Positions 54,807-64,000 of a stretch of 64,000 nucleotides of DNA are shown piece after piece; position 1 is the stretch's first letter; every line of letters begins with the position of its first letter. The DNA is from Chaetoderma sp. LZ-2023a (taxonomy: Eukaryota; Mollusca; Caudofoveata; Chaetodermatida; Chaetodermatidae). Under the pieces are notes generated by a model, which had not been told where the DNA came from, searched no databases, and saw only the letters and a program-made list of their open reading frames with translations. The stretch is from positions 59,622,369 through 59,686,368 of the forward strand of contig CM067370.1 of assembly GCA_034401795.1 (NCBI GenBank), read 5' to 3'. The translations under genes were made by a program, and so were the position numbers.

Positions 54807-57800
54807 AGCTCACCTGGCCTGAAAGGCCAAGTGAGCTTATGCCATGGTGACCATCCATCGTGTGTCTGTCCGTCGCCGTCCATCGGTCCATCAACTTTTC
54901 CTTTAAACGACTTCTCAAGAACCACTGGGCCAATTTCAATTATATTTGGCAGGAAGCATCCTCAGGGCATAGGGATCCAAGTTTGTTCAAATGAACCCGA
55001 TTGGCTAATTTGGCCGGTGGCCATCTTGGATTTAGGCCGATTTTAGGAAACGTCTAAAAATCTTTTCTGAAACCGGGGATTGATGCAAATCTCATGAAAT
55101 ATGATTTAGGGCAAGAGCTGAACCAAGTTTGTTCAAAGGAGCTTGATTGGTCATCTTGGTTGACCTAGTTGTAGCGAAAATTACTTCTCCAGAACCGGTG
55201 AAGGGATCGGGCCAAAATTTGGCAGATATGATTAGGGCCTAAGGGCCGTTAAAGTCTGTTCAAGAGATGATCCGTCAAAAAACATGGCCGCTGTGGGACA
55301 ATCAAAATATAGCATGTTTGGCAGTCATATTGGATTTTTTTATTTGAGGGATTTTGAGGCTGAAATTGGTTTTGTATGTGTTTTGTGGTATTCTGATCAC
55401 AAATTTGCAATTTTCGAAACTGTCGGATAAATGGTTTGGCGGCCATCTTGGATCATTTTCCCACCAAAAGCTCCCATACTAAAGCAATGGGAAATTGAAA
55501 ATGTTTTCTCGAGAACTACTGGGCCAATTTCAGTTATATTTCGCAGGAAGCATCTGTAGGGCATAGAGATTCAAGTTTGTTCAAACGAAGCCGATCGTCC
55601 AATTGGGCCGGCGGCCAACTTGGATTTAGGCCGATTTTTGGAAACGTCTTTAAAAATCTCCGAAACCGCTTAGGGAATTGATGCAAATCTCATGAAATAT
55701 GATCTAAGGCAAGAGCTGAACCAAGTCTGTTCAAGGGAACTTGATTGGTCAAATGGTTCGGCGGCCATCTTGGTTGACCTAGTTGTAGCGAAAATGACTT
55801 GTTCTCCAGAACCGCTGAAGGGATCGGGCCGAAATTTGGCAGATATGATTAGGGCCTAAGGGCCATTAGAGTTTGTCCAAGAGAAGTTGATCCGTCAAAA
55901 AACTTGGCCGCCGTGGGCCAATCAAAATATAACGTGTTTGGCGGCCATTTTGGATTATTTATTTGATGGATTTTGAGGCCGAAATTGGTTTTGTATGTGT
56001 TTTGCGGTATTTTGATCACAAATTTACAATTTTCAAAACTGTCGGATAAACGGTTTGGTGGCCATCTTGGATCATTATCCCACCAAAAGCTCCCATACTA
56101 AAGCAATCGGAAATTTAAAATGTTTTCTCGAGAACTGCTGGTCCGATTTCAATTATATTTCACAGGAAGCATCTTTAGGGCATAGAGATTCAAGTTTGTT
56201 CAAACGTAGCCGATCGCCGGCCATCTTGGATTTTGGATGATTTTTAGAAACGTCTAAAAATCTTCTCCGAAACCACTTGGGAGATTGTTGCAAACCTCAT
56301 GAAATATGATTTATGGCGAGTGCTGAGTCAAGTTTGTTCAAGGGAACTTGATTGGTCAAATGGTTCGGAGGCCATCTTGGTTGACCTAGTTATAGCGAAA
56401 ATGACTTCTCCAGAACCTCTGAATGGATCGGGCCGAAATTTGGCAGATATGACTATGGCCTAAGGGCCATTAAAGTTTGTTCAAGAGAAGTTGATCCATC
56501 AAAAAACATGGCCGCCGTGGGCCAATCAAAATATAACGTGTTTGGCGGCCATTTTGGATTTTTTATTTGATGGATTTTGAGGCCGAAATTGGTTTTGTAT
56601 GTGTTTTATTTTGATCACAAATTTACAATTTTCAAAACTGTCGGATAAACGGTTTGGTGGCCATCTTGGATCATTATCCCGCCAAAAGCTCCCATACTAA
56701 AGCAATCGGAAATTTAAAATGTTTTCTCGAGAACTGCTGGTCCGATTTCAATTATATTTCACAGGAAGCATCTTTAGGGCATAGAGATTCAAGTTTGTTC
56801 AAACGTAGCCGATCGCCGGCCATCTTGGATTTTGGATGATTTTTAGAAACGTCTAAAAATCTTCTCCGAAACCACTTGGGAGAGTGTTGCAAACCTCATG
56901 AAATATGATTTATGGCGAGTGCTGAGTCAAGTTTGTTCAAGGGAACTTGATTGGTCAAATGGTTCGGAGGCCATCTTGGTTGACCTAGTTATAGCGAAAA
57001 TGACTTCTCCAGAACCTCTGAAGGGATCGGGCCGAAATTTGGCAGATATGATTATGGCCTAAGGGCCATTAAAGTTTGTTCAAGAGCAGTTGATCCATCA
57101 AAAAACATGGCCACCGTGGGCCTATCAAAATATAGCATGTTTGGCGGCCATTTTGGATTTTTTTATTTGATGGATTTTGAGGCCCAAATTGGTTTTGTAT
57201 GTGTTTTGGGGTATTCTGAGCTCGGATTTGAGATTTTCAAAACTGTCGGATAAATGGTTTGGTGGCTATCTTGGATCTTTTTCCCACCAAAAGCTCCCAT
57301 ACTAAAGCAATGGGAAATTTTAAATGTTTTCTCAAGAACTGCCTGGCCGATTTCAATTATATTTAGCAGGAAGCATCCTTATGGTGTAGAGATTCAAGTT
57401 TGTTCAAACGTAGCCGATCGGCCGATTGGGCCGGTGGCCATTTTGGATTTTGGCCGATTTTTAGAAACGTCTATAAAAAATCTCCGAAGCCGCTTATGGG
57501 ATTGATGCATACCTGATGAAATATGATTTAGGGCAAGAGCTGAACCAAGTTTGTTCAAGGGAACTTGATTGGTCAAATGGTTTGGCGGCATTTGGGTCCA
57601 CCTAGTTGTAGCGAACTTCTCCAGAACCACTGAAGGGATCGGGCCGAAATTTGGCAGATACAATTAGGGACTAAGGGCCATTGAAGTTTGTTCAAGGGAA
57701 GTTGATCCATCAGAAACCCTTGACACCATGAGCCAATCAAAATATAGCATGTTTGGTGTCCATATTTGATTTTTTTATTTGATGTATTTTGAGGCCGAAA

Positions 57801-57952
57801 TTAGTTTTATGTGTTTTTGGGTATTCTGATCTCAAATTTGCAATTTTCGAAACTGTCGGATAAATGGTACGGTGGCCATCTTGTTGATAAAGAGCATTCT
57901 AGTTGAAAAACCTATGGTCCAGGTGAGCAATACAGGCCCCTTGGGCCTCTTG
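54807..57952 (+). mobile_element. Hairpin-capped element (AGCTCACC family) with about 605-bp tandem units
   Basis: 5' hairpin AGCTCACCTGGCC / GGCCAAGTGAGCTT at 54807; 3' end TCCAGGTGAGCAATACAGGC then GGGCCTCTTG at 57952. AACTGTCGGATAAA recurs near 55428, 56037, 56636, 57241 and 57850, giving units of 599-614 bp. Each unit carries GCCATCTTGGAT words, ACTGGGCCAATTTCA and CTGAAGGGATCGGGCC. Short frames within (such as 56055-56240 and 56654-56839) are repeat shadows. Confidence 0.8.
56020..57200 (+). repeat. Nearly identical pair of 599-bp units
   Basis: The unit at about 56030 and its neighbour 599 bases later differ at only a few positions, while outer units are clearly more diverged. This points to a recent local duplication or gene conversion. 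Confidence 0.8.
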
Positions 57953-59304
57953 TCTATAAGGTTGTGCGTATGCTGAATTAAAATGTGCCAGTTTTGAAAC
58001 TGTCAGATAAACCAGTTTAGCGGACTTCTAGGCTATTTATTGCACCAAAAACTCCCATAAGAAAGCAATAGGAAATTTAAAATGTCTTCACCAGATTCAC
58101 TGGGCTGATTTCAATTATATTCAGCTGGAAGCATCCTTATGGCATAGAGATCTATGTTTGTTCAAACAAAGCCGATCGGCCAATTGGGCCTGTGGCCATC
58201 TGGGAGTTTGGCAGGGCCTTAAAACATCTTTTAAAAATATTTTCTGTAAACATTTGGGAGATCAAGTCGAAACTCATGAAACATCATTTAGGGCAACAGC
58301 TGAACCGAGTTCAAGGGAACTTGATTGGCCATATACTTAGGCTTGGATGAGCTAATTTTCACAAAATCAACTTTTCCAGAACCACTGAACGGATCTGGCC
58401 AAAAGACATGGTTAGCGACTAAGGGCCATCAAAATTTGTTCAAGAGTAGATGATGCACCAAAAAACATGGTCAACATTGACCAATCATATTTTGGTGGCC
58501 ATATTGAAATTTTTCATTTGATGAATTTTTAAGCCGAAACTGTTTTGTTTAGTTTTTTGGGTATGCTAATTTCAAATTTGCCACTTTCAAAAACAGTCGG
58601 ATACAGAGATTCCCATTTGGCAGTCAATACAAATAGGCAAGCAACAAGCAAGCACAGCATGAATGATACAAAAAGTACTTACAATGTTTACAAGCTGCGC
58701 ACGCACGATTCTGACCATGTATGTTTGTTGTCCTCAAGACATAGTTGACTATGACCGTACAAATAGAATGTTCATGAAGTCCTCTACACTTTTCCGTCCT
58801 CTAGATGTGATATAGTTGTCCTCTAGACGAATTCCCACACAATGACCATGTAATAGCATCCACTATGAGAAATGATCCTCGAAATCTTTGATAAAAACTC
58901 CCGATTTAATTCCACAACCAAATTCATAAATATAATACATGTGTTGCTATCATAAAATGATAAACGAGAATGTCGGAAGTCCTGATATATCCTGTGCACT
59001 TCCGATGTAAGAAAAGATTAACTTAGGAATTTTATATTACATTTTTAGGGATTTCTAGCGAACTTTCCAACACAACTTTAGACCTGAATTGTTTCAAATT
59101 CTAACATCTTGGATTTTTTTCCCGCCAAATAAGTTTAAAATGTTTTCTCGAACCACAGGGGCAATTTTAGCCAAATTTGGTAGGATGCATCCTTCTTCTT
59201 GTGGCAATTTTGTCCAGTGCCTTAGGGTTATACATATAGGCGATGACCTTTCTAGTTGAAATGCTATGTTCCAGATGAACAATACAAGCCCCTTAAGCTT
59301 CTTG
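57953..59304 (+). repeat. AGCTCACC family, 5'-truncated tandem copy
   Basis: The family body resumes directly after the previous 3' end (GAAACTGTCAGATAAACCAG, TTCACCAGATTCACTGGGCT) and closes with TTCCAGATGAACAATACAAG and CTTCTTG at 59304. Between about 58600 and 59080 the match fades. Confidence 0.6.
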
Positions 59305-59781
59305 TTTTGAAATTTAGATTCTAGGAATTCATGGTGCAGAGCGTTAACATGTATTTAATCACATGCAGAAAGTAGGCGGAGCTAAGCTCATCTATTCTCA
59401 ATCCATAGTGGTAATTAGTATGATTAATATGAAAATGCTTGTTTATCACATCATGGTCTTACTTATGCTGACATGAAGAACTTGATAACATAGATGATTT
59501 GATGTAAGAGAACCATTGAAGGGAGAGCTTTACACTGATCCCGTAATTCCACCCATGACAGTAAAATTAATCTTTTGCAACAAGAAATCCTGTGTTTAAT
59601 ATTCTGTTATTAATTTTACGTGAGAGTATTTTTTGCATAGGCAGCAACTAACACCATTCAGATTAATTTCAATTTATTTAACAGGTTATCGGTAGTTTGA
59701 AATTGAGACCTACTGGGATTTCTTGGGTGAGTGTTATTGTCAAATTAAGATTATATATTTCATTGGTTTTATTCATTTCAG
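59305..59781. other. Intron DNA before exon c
   Basis: No repeat family was recognised; it ends in a TTTTATTCATTTCAG acceptor. Confidence 0.5.
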
Positions 59782-59917
59782 GTGAATATTTCCATGCTGG
59801 CTCGACAGTTGCTACAGATAATTGGCTCTATTGTACTCATGTTTGTGCTTAAACCAGACCTGACTGGAGTGCTTCTTGCCGTTGTGCCTATCATATCTTT
59901 ATTAGCTGTTCAATATG
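59782..59917 (+). CDS. ABCB-type half transporter, membrane-domain exon c
   Basis: A 136-base exon between TTCATTTCAG and donor GTAAGC. It enters in phase 0, encodes VNISMLARQL through LLAVQY (45 codons), and leaves after one base of a glycine codon. Two hydrophobic stretches (LQIIGSIVLMFVL and GVLLAVVPIISLLAV) are separated by the KPDLT turn, as between transmembrane helices 3 and 4 of ABCB half transporters (PNL.T / W.LTL in relatives). It joins exon b without a gap in the family alignment. Confidence 0.9.
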
Positions 59918-60061
59918 GTAAGCTCTATTCAAGCTTGAGGTTAGTTCTAGTTAGTTAGGGCTAAATACAAAATTATGTTAATGTGTGGATGTGTATTTGA
60001 AAACATAAATCTGCTTGCCAGTACTTCAAAAACACATATGTACACAGTATATGCTAAGGTC
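59918..60061. other. Intron DNA after exon c
   Basis: Short unique stretch leading into MITE copy 3. Confidence 0.5.
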
Positions 60062-60240
60062 AATTCACCTTTCCAGAGTATCTACCCATCATATGATGTC
60101 ATAATCAACTGCGTGATGTGTAGAATGACACAATGAATGATGTCATGAATGATGTCGATAAGTACATCACGAACGCATATTTAAAGATGGTCTTATGCGT
60201 TGTTGTACAAATTGTAAACCGTTACTATTTAATAAATATT

Positions 60241-60333
60241 CTGTTGAATAGTTTGAAAGTAATTTGACTGGACGCTGTTGCTGCCATAGGCAACAACATC
60301 ACCCAGTCAAATTAGTTACAAAATATTCAACAG
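60241..60333. repeat. Foldback repeat type 1, best preserved palindrome
   Basis: CTGTTGAATAGTTTGAAAGT faces ATTAGTTACAAAATATTCAA plus CAG; the central part pairs GCTGTTGCTGCC with GGCAACAACA. A hairpin of about 93 bases with few mismatches. Confidence 0.75.
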
Positions 60334-61316
60334 CTTCCCTGTATAGTTTTCAGGAAATTGATAGTTAGGGCATTCGGGGATCATGGTGCAAAAGACCTAC
60401 CACTTGATATCAGGTTAAAATTTTTCAATTCATATATTTTACCTCATTTTGATTTTTACCTTGGAGTCTGGGGAAACATTTGTAAAGAACACCAATTAGT
60501 CAGACTCCCTAAAATTACAAAAACGTGCTGCAAGAATCATCCTTTCTAAAAAATTTAGTACACCCTCAAAAATCTTATTTGAAAAACTGTAGTGGATGTC
60601 AATACATGAGAGAATTAATTATAAAACTTGTTGTATAGTATATAAATGTGTTAGGAATGAAAACCGAGAGTATTTGTCTAAATTGTTTATAAAGAGCTCA
60701 GATTCCCATAATCGCAATTTGAGATCTGTTGAAAACATTCAGGTTCAAATTCCATTAGCTAAAGGTGTTCTACATTCCTCTAGCTTTGCGGTAAAAAGGT
60801 TAAAATTATGGAATTCCTTAAAAATATCATTTCGAACAGTCTCTTCCTTGACTGTTTTCAAATCACAATATATGGCAGATCAACTAGGAAAATAAAGAAA
60901 AATTATGCTTTAAATATCAGCGTGACCAAAGATCTTGTAAAATATATAAACATGCTTTATCCCTTATACTGCTGAATTGTCAGATTAAATTATTTAATTA
61001 AATAACATGATACCTGGTATTCATTCTGAAAGCTGTTTTGTCACAAGCAAAGATATAGCATCTTTGAGCAAGCGGGTTCTCAAAATGCACACTAGGCTTT
61101 CATCCACCCGTGTGCTAATAGCTTGCTATTAGAGAGCTGCAGCATATGAGTTAACTCTTGCCACTCTGATGTCAATATTCTATCTTTTACCGTGTCAATA
61201 GGAGAGAAACTGGTGTACATTTTTCAACAGTTTTGGTGGACGATGTTGCTTTCTATGACAGCACCATCTTCAACAAAATTTGTAGAAAAATGAACACCAA
61301 TTCATCTTTTAATTTA

Positions 61317-61933
61317 CATCTTACGGAAATATTCTGACTCAGAATATGTCAGTCCTCTGATGAGTTAAGCCGTAACAATGGCACAAAACGCTAGTAGTCT
61401 GGATCAACTTTGGACCATTTTCGCCAACACGCCAAACAATGACCGACATACTCCTTTTTACCACACAAATGAAATCTGCAAACTTAGCAGAACCACAAAA
61501 AAAACACTGTCATCCCCCCATTCTTCCCTGCGGAAACACTACCCGCCAAGTATACAAACAGAAAGTGTATAAAAATCAACCCACCAATTATGTATATAAC
61601 CAACCGGTTATATGTAATTCACAAAATACACATGTATTTACACTTCTGTGCATACAAAAAACAACCAACCGGGTACAAACGGGTACAACCGGGTATACAG
61701 GAAGCATACCTACACCCAAACGGGTATACAATGACAAAAACAATTAAAAAACTACCCCAACAAACGGGTACAAGTACACACCAAAACGGGTACAAACAGG
61801 TACAAACAGGTACATTTGGTGTAGCCAAAGGGTATAAAAGGAGCGTGCAAACAGCACATCGACATCCAGACTCAACTGTCACTTCAGTTTGCGTCAGGAC
61901 AAACCAGAAGCAACGCATCAAGCTTTAAAGAAA
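61317..61933 (+). mobile_element. Hammerhead/CGGGTACA element, copy 2, with 18-bp target duplication
   Basis: The sequence AATTCATCTTTTAATTTA occurs at 61299-61316 and again at 61934-61951, flanking a 617-bp insert. Inside, in order: a hammerhead-like core (61353-61403), six CGGGTA boxes plus two CAGGTACA variants, TATAAAAGGAGCG (61833-61845), CATCCAGACTCAAC, GCGTCAGGACAA and AAGCTTT. The long duplication implies target-primed or similar retrotransposition. No protein is supported; the overlapping frames (61378-61572, 61590-61928) read through the boxes. Confidence 0.75.
61353..61403 (+). ncRNA. Hammerhead-ribozyme-like motif, probably inactive copy
   Basis: CTGATGAG (61357-61364), stem II GCC/GGC (61369-61371 with 61380-61382), then CAAAAC where the core needs CGAAAC (61384-61389), and GTC (61397-61399). 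The expected core G12 is A; G12 acts as general base in hammerheads, so cleavage should be lost. The stem I words TCCT and TGGA are the same as in copy 1. Confidence 0.55.
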
Positions 61934-62118
61934 AATTCATCTTTTAATTTAATTTGAAAATTTAAAATTTTGACAGAGTGCTATGGGTTAGAAGATTGTA
62001 TATATTTGTATATTGTGTACATAAAATGTATATATTGTACATATCAAAGCTGTATATATAAATGTAAATAATTGTTAAGTATAGTCTGAAGGCTCCGGAG
62101 TTACCTTCATTAAATAAA

Positions 62119-62152
<34 letters not shown>

Positions 62153-62226
62153 CCCAAAACGGTGAGGTGTGGGTGGAGCTTAGCTAGTGATGGGCGGGGC
62201 ATGGCTAAAAATGGAAAGGTCAGTTA

Positions 62227-62954
62227 TAGACAATAAATGTGACAGCAAGCAGTCTACTGTAACTGTTTAATGGCTAAATTTGATCACGAACACAAAAATA
62301 TCTGTTTATTGAATGTCCATTTGCAGGCCAAGAGAACACATCTTGACTATTTACCACTAGAATGACTGGCTCGGTTATCAGGTTATCATTCTTGTGGTAA
62401 CTTCAAAAATTGTCTCTTGACCTGCCAGTGGATATTCCTCAAGACCACTGCAGAGGCTGGATTTGGTGATGACCATTACTAATTACTTTGAAATCAATTT
62501 AGCCTAAGGCCATTGCTGCCTATGATTTTCAATCTAATACATATGTATTACATTTTTCCGCATCATCCTTTTGTCCTATAGTACATTAGCATGAGTGTCA
62601 TTGCTGTGTCATTCACATTAAAGTTTTTATTAGCCTTATTATTCGCCAATGGCTCTCAGGATTTCATTGAACCTTTAGAGTTGTTTTATGCCATGCTGCG
62701 ATGTGATCTTAATCAGGACTAGTGAGAATCTTGGGAAAATGTTGATTTTTTGACACTGTTTTGGACTGACAATTGTACATAGTTTTTTTTGTGTTCTAGT
62801 TTTTTATTTGCCTTAGTTTATTATTGTTCTATGCCATTCATAGATGTAATTTTTCATCATATGATTTTTAGAACATTTCGTAATTAAGAATATTTTGTTT
62901 TCGCATTGTTGTCATCTTCTTTATCTTTGTTTCACTTTGCTTTTTACATGGCAG
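62227..62954. other. Intron DNA with a foldback repeat, before exon d
   Basis: A type 2 foldback lies at 62310-62455 (CCACTAGAATGACTGGCTCG facing ATCATTCTTGTGGTAA), followed by the same CTCAAGACCACTGCAGA block seen near 9200. The rest is unassigned and ends in a pyrimidine-rich tract and acceptor. Confidence 0.55.
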
Positions 62955-63143
62955 GTAAATATGTCAGGGACCTTCGTAAAAACTTTCAGGATCGTTTAGC
63001 AGATGCAAGCACGACAGCAGAAGAGAGCATATCCAGTGTTCGGACAGTTCGTTCCTTTGCTGCAGAGGGAAAGAGTCAACGTTTATATGGCACTGACATC
63101 GACAAGAGCTATCAAGTCGGCAAAAAGTTAGCATTGGCTGAAG
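62955..63143 (+). CDS. ABCB-type half transporter, membrane-domain exon d
   Basis: A 189-base exon between acceptor ATGGCAG and donor GTACTA. It completes the glycine codon of exon c, then encodes 62 residues including KYVRDLRKNFQDRLADAST, AEESISSVRTVRSFAAE and YQVGKKLALAE, and leaves after one base. AEE.I..VRTVRSFA.E is the second intracellular loop (coupling helix 2) shared by ABCB10, ABCB9/TAP and plant TAP2-like transporters. The rest of the membrane domain and the ATP-binding domain should lie beyond the window. The frame continuing past the donor to 63289 is intron read-through. Confidence 0.9.
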
Positions 63144-63649
63144 GTACTATAGATGTATTTTATTTTTTATTTTATGCTTACAGTGAAACTAGACTGATAG
63201 AGACAACTTCTCGGATAAACACGTCTGATGTAGTTTGTAAAATATGTCAACAACTTGACTGCAAGCTTGGAAATAACATAGCAATTTAATAAGCAACTTG
63301 TTTATCGACTTTTGCCCCCCTCCACCCCCCCCCACCCCCAAATCTTACTCTGCCCTTGTCAACTTGTAGCAGTTAGCATCACACGTGGGGAATATATTTT
63401 CCATCATAGGTCTTAGCTATATTGCGCAATCCTATATATAAAAACTGTCGGATTTACAGATACCTCAACCAGGATGAGCAGCACAAACTACAAAGACATC
63501 AGACTTCTGAAGTCAAGGTCATTGTTATCTTGAAACAAATCTAGATTTGTATTTGGAAATGCATAATGCCAAGATTTTCGCCAATATCCCATCAGTGTAA
63601 CACTGAGGTCTCATTATTGGTGAAAATCAGAATCAGTCTGTCTGTCTGT
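63144..63649. other. Intron DNA after exon d
   Basis: A C-rich tract lies at 63316-63340. No gene or named repeat was recognised. Confidence 0.5.
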
Positions 63650-63865
63650 CTTTTTGTTTGTCGGCTTCCAATCTCAGTTAACTCTATAAAGCTATTTTTA
63701 CAGTTAAGTTTTTGGTTTAGATCAACATATCGTCTTATATCTTGGCCTGGCTTCACCCTATTGGGACTAAGCTTGGACACACGCTTCCTTACATCAAGGG
63801 ATGGAGCACAATGATAATAAGGTCATGAAGTTCAAGTTCAAGGCCACTGTGGCCTTGGTATAAAA
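63650..63865 (+). repeat. Receptor-site-bearing repeat, one unit
   Basis: Shares GGGACTAAGCTTGGACACAC, CTTCCTTACATCAAGGGATG and AAGTTCAAGGCCACTGTGGC with the repeat at 19575-20120. Here the palindrome reads AAGGCCACTGTGGCCTT. Confidence 0.6.
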
Positions 63866-64000
63866 CTATTTTTATACCCGCCAAAAAAATTAGTGAGGTA
63901 TTATGTAATGGCATGGTCCGGGCGGGCGGATGGGCAGGCGAGCGACAGAGGGGTTTCCGGATGATAACTATTGACATTTGTCGGATCACTTTGCAACTTC
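63866..64000 (+). repeat. Start of an ATACCCC-family hairpin repeat, cut by the window end
   Basis: TTTTTATACCCGCCAAAAAAATT pairing is decayed, but GAGGTATTATGTAATGGCA, CGGGCGGGCGGATGGG and TTTCCGGATGATAACT follow in the order seen at 35020-35130. Confidence 0.65.

Larger units (their letters stand above)
13000..59781 (+). other. Giant transporter intron (46.8 kb) packed with repeats
   Basis: Bounded by the donor at 13000 and the acceptor TTTCAG ending at 59781. The joined residues on both sides align without a gap to the remembered human ABCB10 loop (28 positions from the threonine to the PDL/PNL motif), so no exon is missing here. It contains three DIRS fossils, a long-TIR DNA transposon, a hAT-like element, MITEs, a Penelope-like fragment and several hairpin-capped tandem elements. 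All the retroelements lie in the same orientation as the gene. Confidence 0.8.
60367..62151 (+). mobile_element. Non-LTR retrotransposon (LINE), 5'-truncated
   Basis: The + strand encodes the C-terminal end of a LINE ORF2 in two frames (60358-60549 and 60596-60895): LKFFNSYILPHFDFYLGVWG and later RINYKTCCIVYKC, SFAVKRLKLWNSL and TVSSLTVFKSQ, matching the post-RT region of CR1, Jockey and related clades (YNSYI.P.F.YC..VWGN; LWNSLP..IR...S...FK). At least one frame change separates the two pieces, and the endonuclease and RT core are missing. A 3' UTR and an (ATT)n tail (62117-62150) close it. The hammerhead element at 61317-61933 is inserted in its 3' UTR. The clade cannot be fixed. Confidence 0.75.
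60062..62226 (-). mobile_element. Small MITE, copy 3, inverted and split by a LINE
   Basis: Inverse orientation of copies 1 and 2: ATTCACCTTTCCAGAGTATC at the left, GCATGGCTAAAAATGGAAAG plus GTCA at the right. The internal palindrome (60241-60333) is nearly perfect. The MITE sequence stops near 60366 and resumes at AATCCCAAAACGGTGAGGTG after 62151; the insert between is the LINE. Confidence 0.7.

Noticed and set aside
63144-63289. Continuation of the transporter frame past exon d
   Set aside because: A consensus donor GT follows AAG at 63143, and the further residues do not fit the family.

Overview
The window looks like part of one large, repeat-choked animal gene, most likely from a mollusc or another lophotrochozoan. 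The evidence is spliceosomal GT-AG introns, low gene density, AT-rich unique DNA, and long repeats of the kind I know from bivalve and gastropod genomes (elements opening with AGCTCACCTGGCC and closing with GGGCCTCTTG, and others opening with ATACCCCGGC). The species cannot be fixed from the sequence alone.

Host gene: four phase-compatible exons on the + strand (9318-9492, 12939-12999, 59782-59917, 62955-63143) encode about 186 residues of the membrane domain of an ABCB-type half transporter (ABCB10 / plant TAP2-like). The N-terminal exons and the ATP-binding domain lie outside the window or were not recognised. The second intron is about 46.8 kb, and nearly all of it is mobile or tandemly repeated DNA.

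Layout: 1-5.6 kb holds unique DNA, a 143-bp tandem array with oestrogen-response-like palindromes and a degenerate 150-bp array. 5669-8056 is a non-autonomous hAT-like element with an exact 8-bp target duplication. 8.2-12.6 kb holds repeat fragments, the first exon and a decayed mobile-element gene. 13.9-18.4 kb is a DNA transposon with about 320-bp terminal inverted repeats and a 647-residue minus-strand ORF. 20.1-29.6 kb is a DIRS-type retroelement fossil (A) whose centre was replaced by a block from a second DIRS lineage. 29.9-33.4 kb holds a MITE, a Penelope-like fragment and a second hAT-like element with an exact 8-bp target duplication. 33.6-53.0 kb is an old DIRS fossil (C). Its own intron is filled with a hammerhead-bearing element, a YY1-site array and a 4-kb hairpin-capped element carrying five HNF4/RXR-type DR1 sites, and a younger DIRS fossil (B, 41.7-48.4 kb) is inserted in it. 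54.8-59.3 kb is a hairpin-capped element with about 605-bp tandem units. 60.1-62.2 kb is a three-layer nest: MITE, LINE inside it, hammerhead element inside the LINE.

The most unusual items are two copies of a short element that combines a hammerhead-ribozyme-like core, an array of CGGGTACA boxes and a TATA box (one copy flanked by an 18-bp target duplication), the mosaic DIRS element, the conserved short first exon and intron shared by all three DIRS copies, and the hairpin-capped tandem elements loaded with nuclear-receptor and YY1 site consensus sequences. All boundaries were set by eye; no search or alignment program was run.
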